A stretch of 64,000 bases of DNA from Merluccius polli (lineage: Eukaryota; Chordata; Actinopteri; Gadiformes; Merlucciidae), in the NCBI GenBank assembly GCA_030340625.1, contig JAOPHQ010005738.1, positions 67,001 to 131,000 of the forward strand. The letters run 5' to 3'. A model generated the notes under the pieces. It saw only the letters and a list, made by a program, of their open reading frames with translations, searched no databases and had not been told where the DNA came from. Of this stretch, positions 60,101 through 64,000 are shown one piece after another. The first letter of the stretch is position 1, and the number at the start of each line of letters is the position of its first letter. The translations under genes were made by a program, and so were the position numbers.

Positions 60101-63100
60101 GGGAACTTGCACATTTTGGCAAAATCATCAATAATGATTGCTAAAAATTGTAGAATATTTAGAACTGGGTGATTTATTCCTTTATGTTGTGGCTGCTGTT
60201 TTACGGGCTGAAACTAAACAAAATGCGTCACTGTTTTAGGAGGTCTACAGGATACCAAAGAAAAGCCAGGTGGAAAAGGAATCAAATGGTGAGTACATTT
60301 CTCTTTCCAAGTGTTAGTTTTGGGCAGTTTGTGTATGGCTTTTGCTAAATGGCTCATCCGTCTGTCACAGATCGCAGCCGAGAGCGAGACGCAGCTTTAA
60401 CCCCACGCACAGCCTCTGGCAGTCGGGAGAGGGAGCGAGAGAAAGAGAGAGACCGAGACCGAGATCGGGACCATGACAGGGACAGAGAGCGAGATAGAGA
60501 TCGTGAGCGAGAGCGAGACTGGGAGCGGGAGCGGGATCGAGACCGAGCCTCTGAGAAGACTCCACGGAGCATGGAGCGACGGAGGAGACGCTCCAGCTCC
60601 CCTCCGTCCACCTCCTATGAGAGAAGCAGACGAACAGAGGAACGGTGAGAGATGGTTTATGCAAGGAGCATCGTGTTGTGTCCTGTATATACACTCCTAA
60701 AGCTGAAACATGTACTCTTTCTTTGCATGCTAAGGTTCGACCCTTCCTCCAACAGCAACAAGACTCTGCGGGGAGTTGGAAAGGAGCGCAACAAGCTGTC
60801 CACAGAGGAACGGCGGAAGCTGTTTGAGCAGGAGGTAGCCCAGCGGGAAGCCCAGAAACAGCAGCAGCTGCAGCAGCAGCAGCAGCAGCTCCAGACTATG
60901 GCCTACGACCCCAACCTGGCCTATGCCTCTAGTCCTGGCTACATCACCTACCCGCCTGGGTACCCTTTACAGACCTATGTGGACCCCACCAACCCCAATA
61001 TGGGCAAAGTGTTGCTTCCTACCCCTCCGGTCGACGTGGTTGTCGGTACAATGGCATACGAACAGACTCCTCCGCAGCCTCTCAGCTCTGAGCTGGGCCT
61101 ACCCCCTCCTCCCACCACCACCCAGGCACCTCCAGTCTCTCAGCACATCACCAACCCTCTGGAGCTCAGCACTGGCAACCCCCAGCAGTATGCCCAACCC
61201 CCCACCGTGACAGCCCAGGACCCAGGGGTGGCTGTCCTCTCTGTGCCTGCCCAGAGGGCAGCACAGGTGCCAGGCCAGCACCCAGGAAGCTACACCACGC
61301 TATGGGACCCCACCACCCAGCAGGCAGTCACCATGCAGACCCAGCCAACGCAGCAGCAGTATGCCTCAGCTCCAACGCAGGCTCAGACGCAGACAGCCAT
61401 CTACTACCAGGGCCAACCCTGCCAGACCATCTACAGCATCCCCAGCTACCCCCAGGCCAACACACCTGTCATACAGGTAACTACTATGCTAGCCATTATG
61501 CTGTCAGTTCATCTGATCCGCATTATACATTGAAATCAGTCAACATGAATAGCTTAACGGGTCAAACTGGATTGTCAGTACTGCTGCGGTTAGGCAGAGA
61601 AGACAACAAGAGCATTCTGACAGCCATCCCCATGCAAATATGCACACATTTCCCCTCCCTTTACTGGCAAACCCCACTGTGAGTCAGTGTTTTCATTCAG
61701 ATATTTCTACCTAAAGGTCCTATTTTACCGTTTTGTGTAGTATTTCACTTTTCCGCTAAACTCGATTTATCGAGACACAACTACGTCACACGAGACATGC
61801 TGCAGTAGTTACAATCGGGTCTAAAAGGAGAGTATGTCTTTAAATCGCATCAACAATAAGTATTGGATATTAGTTTACTTCCCATGACAACAACTCAGGG
61901 GTTCTATCTCAGAATAACTGCATATTAAATTTTTGCAATGTTCCTATGGCGAGAAATCACATTTTTGGCGGGCCAGCAGACTCGTAGAGGAAACGGCCTG
62001 GTAGTCACTGTTATCCTGGCCGATTTGGTCTATTCTGGCAGCGCCCATAAGGCCGATGCATCTTCTGGGGGGGGGGGGGGGGTACTCAAAGTCATTCTGG
62101 ATAATGAACACTGGAGCAGATCACGGGAAGCCTGACACAACAGCCAGTAACAAATTGCAAGTAACAATAAAGTACAATATTACACATATGGGGAAAATAA
62201 ACCCTGTGTCAAAGTGATTTAGGCTGTAGTTTCACTTGAATGACACCATTCCCAACAGCAAAATGTGATCAATATCTTTATCACAAACTCAGTTCAGGCA
62301 GTGTTCAATGATTTTGATCCTCAGGTATGTTTTTTTCCTATACTGAAAATTGAAATCAAGTGTGCAACTGATTATGAAGACACATCATGGAGTTGGATTT
62401 ATAAATAGAATATTTTTTACAAATCAACCTTCATTATTGTCAGACAGGGCAGGATTACAAGCAGATCAGCTGGTGCCCAGACTGATCAGATAGGGTGACT
62501 AAACATGTCTGACACAGAAGCTACAGACACCACTGAGAATGTACACAAAAACGGTGTTTGCAGAAAAATGCCATCCATGAATCAGTTACAAATGTTTGGT
62601 TTGTATCTATGTGTTTGTGACTGTGTGTTGTGCTTGTGAAGGCGTACACGGAGCCCACGGCCAGCTACCTCCATGGCCAGCCTGTGTACACTGGCCACCA
62701 GCAGGGCGTGGTGGTGCAGCAGGGAGGAACTGTCACCACCATTGTTACTTCCCAAACTGTCCAGCAGGTAACACACTGGGCTTTCTTTTCAGGGTTTGAC
62801 ATGTATAATCCTGTATACTTGTAAGTCCTGTATGGGAGTACTTTTTACAGGTACTGTTTGCTAGTTTTTTCGTTTGTTTTTCTCAATTCCTGCCCCTTTG
62901 GTCTGAATAATACTGCTTCTGACCACAAGGGGGAGATGGTGATGAATAATAATTGCTTTCTCTTGCAATCCGATTTTAAAAGATGTATGAGTTAGATGGA
63001 AATTATCTTTATGGAAAATGATTTTCATTTTTGGTACATATTTAACAGTTTAAAGAATCAGTTTCACTTTAAATGTAATAAAAAGGCTTTAGGCAACTCA

Positions 63101-63562
63101 TTCTTTAGTTATCCAACAAATAACCATGTGGAGGTTTTAAAAGTGTAGCTAAATCGAGTTACTTGCTCACCCTCTTTTGTTTGTATTTTCCTTATTTTCT
63201 CCTTCAGGAGATGATTGTACCCAACAATGTGATAGACCTCCCTCCTCCTTCTCCACCCAAGCCCAAAACTATCGTTCTACCTCTCAGCTGGAAAGTGGCA
63301 CGGGACCCTGACGGAAAGATCTACTACTACCACATAGCCACCAGGTCCGTCTGCCACACTGTCAACAAAATTCACCCTGTGTCTCTCAGGGCCTGTCTAT
63401 TATTCTCTTTGAAAATAAACTAAATATCAAAGGTCTGACATGTTCTGCCCTCCCAGGCAAACCCAGTGGGACCCCCCGACCTGGGACGGGAGCAGTGACA
63501 ACATAGACCATGAGTCTGAGATGGACCTTGGAACTCCTACATATGACGAGAACCCCTCTAAG
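48135..63562 (+). CDS. setd2: SETD2, histone H3 lysine-36 trimethyltransferase (3' end outside window)
   Basis: Eighteen exons: 48135-48163, 50348-50369, 50478-54430, 54925-55056, 55754-55882, 55968-56091, 56189-56266, 56363-56460, 56606-56732, 57534-57668, 57801-57929, 58030-59409, 60240-60288, 60371-60644, 60735-61476, 62642-62767, 63208-63344, 63457-63562. Phases agree throughout, giving 2590 residues so far. [20 protein letters not shown] opens the conserved N-terminus; Ser/Arg-rich stretches follow. The AWS domain (about 1349-1393; [16 protein letters not shown]), SET domain (about 1394-1515; [14 protein letters not shown]1478[14 protein letters not shown]) and post-SET ([11 protein letters not shown]) are intact. 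A low-charge coiled region, the [19 protein letters not shown] segment and a WW domain (Trp2537, Trp2559, Trp2564) follow. The SRI domain that binds phosphorylated RNA polymerase II must lie beyond the window. The intron at 59410 starts with GC. Oddities: a 14-residue repeat array and a long Arg-Asp/Arg-Glu tract, listed separately. The nuclear enzyme deposits H3K36me3 during transcription elongation. Confidence 0.98.
48953..50045 (+). mobile_element. hAT-type element with BED-finger remnant (1093 bp) in a setd2 intron
   Basis: The ends TAGGGATGTCCCGATC and GATCGGGACATCCCTA are perfect inverted repeats, flanked by AAAATAAC at 48945-48952 and 50046-50053 (8-bp duplication). Inside, about 49195-49350 on the plus strand reads [16 protein letters not shown], then [20 protein letters not shown] and [11 protein letters not shown], a BED-type zinc finger of a ZBED-like hAT transposase. 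The rest of the transposase is missing. The stretch from about 49073 is repeated in inverse orientation near 49470-49570, giving a second internal palindrome. Confidence 0.9.
54561..54896. mobile_element. Short hAT-type element in a setd2 intron (about 336 bp)
   Basis: The left end TTAGGGGTGGCCGATATGG and the right end CATATTGCCCAGCCCTA are imperfect inverted repeats of the GGGCTGGGCAATATG type. Flanks ATTCACAT (54553-54560) and GTTCACAT (54897-54904) differ by one base. The open frame of the large setd2 exon runs on into it but the true exon ends at 54430. Confidence 0.75.
57038..57495 (+). mobile_element. Element B, single complete copy (458 bp) in a setd2 intron
   Basis: It starts TAGCCTGGCTCCGCCCGCCT and ends GTTAGGACTAGGCTA. 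It is flanked by GGGGGATGC at 57029-57037 and 57496-57504, a perfect 9-bp duplication. It is the reference copy for the two interrupted B copies at 29618 and 30066. It ends 38 bp before the next setd2 exon (57534). Confidence 0.9.
58972..59223 (+). repeat. 42-bp coding minisatellite in setd2 (six units of 14 residues)
   Basis: Six direct units encode [14 protein letters not shown] with V for E in two units and G for S in one. Each unit is itself a doubled 7-residue module ([14 protein letters not shown]). It lies at about residues 1967-2050, after the glutamate-rich part and before the conserved TPSQDEEEG block. As I recall it, human SETD2 has nothing like it here. The frame is kept. Confidence 0.95.
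59467..60184. mobile_element. Inverted-repeat element filling a setd2 intron
   Basis: The ends TTAAAGGAATGATTCAC and its approximate inverse GGGTGATTTATTCCTTTA bound about 718 bp. It takes up most of the 830-bp GC-AG intron between 59409 and 60240. The open stretch 59846-60088 within it has no recognised homology. Confidence 0.55.
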
Positions 63563-64000
63563 GTAAGGATCTGGCAGGACTTTGTAGCACCATCTCGGTA
63601 TGTGCAAGTAACAAAAACAAGAAGGCATTAAAGTCTTGTTGGATAGGTTGGATAGATATATTCTATTCAAAAAAGAATCTTTAGGCTAATGGTTGGCCAG
63701 GGGGAAAAAATTGTCATGCCACATTTATAGTAGATATTACCTCATCTGACGGTATGAAATAATCCGGTTTGCTGTTTATTAGCTTCCCTGTATGTTTGCG
63801 CTCGGATGCAAAGACTGATTACAGTGTTTGTCCCTGAGGTAATTCAAGATGCTGAACTAGTGATTGCTTTCAGCTGTGGCCTCCCTCTGCAGTAGGATAC
63901 ATACGAAAAAAAGGATAGAGGAGAAGGAGACACACACACACACACACACACAACTCACAAGAGTCGTCGATTGTTGTGAATTGCATGATATATATCTGTC
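63563..64000 (+). other. setd2 intron, running off the window
   Basis: It begins with a strong donor (AAG|GTAAGG). It contains a short (CA)n at 63931-63951 and no further exon; the SRI-domain exons are expected to the right. Confidence 0.8.

Overview
The window is nuclear DNA of a vertebrate, almost certainly a teleost fish. Introns carry GT/AG signals and are mostly short, (CA)n, (GA)n, (GATA)n, (GACA)n and (ATT)n microsatellites are dense, and there are many Tc1-like, hAT-like and other DNA-transposon copies. Every gene was called by reading exons against remembered vertebrate protein families and checking splice sites and phase by hand; no search was run.

Layout, left to right: fam8a1 (minus, 3' end cut by the window edge, 449-1415); a four-exon fatty-acid-binding protein of the fabp4/fabp11 type (minus, 2554-3326); about 11 kb without a recognisable gene, rich in microsatellites and holding a decayed L1 ORF2 tail (12540-13706); hey1 (plus, 14538-16010), convergent with stmn2 (minus, 18892-21482); uridine phosphorylase (minus, seven exons, 24683-34282), whose first intron holds a deep nest of transposons including an intact Tc1-type transposase; a C8orf88 homologue with an eIF4E-binding motif (minus, 36228-37315); rbm12b (minus, one coding exon, 39119-41044); a decayed CDKL-type protein kinase (plus, about 44690-45724); and setd2 (plus, 46632 to past the window end), the histone H3K36 trimethyltransferase, readable through its WW domain.

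Five genes (fabp, hey1, stmn2, c8orf88, rbm12b) have human counterparts on 8q21-q22, so much of the window looks like one conserved block. fam8a1, the uridine phosphorylase and setd2 map elsewhere in human, which points to fish-lineage rearrangement. The genes do not form a pathway; this is an ordinary chromosome segment, not an operon or island.

The most notable structure is at 29541-33811. One element (A, 9-bp target duplication) contains two copies of a second family (B) inserted at the same 9-bp target. The second B copy contains a palindromic element with telomere-like repeats (D, 9-bp duplication) and a TA-flanked element (C), which itself contains the intact Tc1/mariner element, whose transposase has DD36E spacing. 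Further single copies of A and B with perfect 9-bp duplications lie at 23196-23718 and inside a setd2 intron at 57038-57495. I found no CRISPR array, tRNA, rRNA or bacterial-type system.
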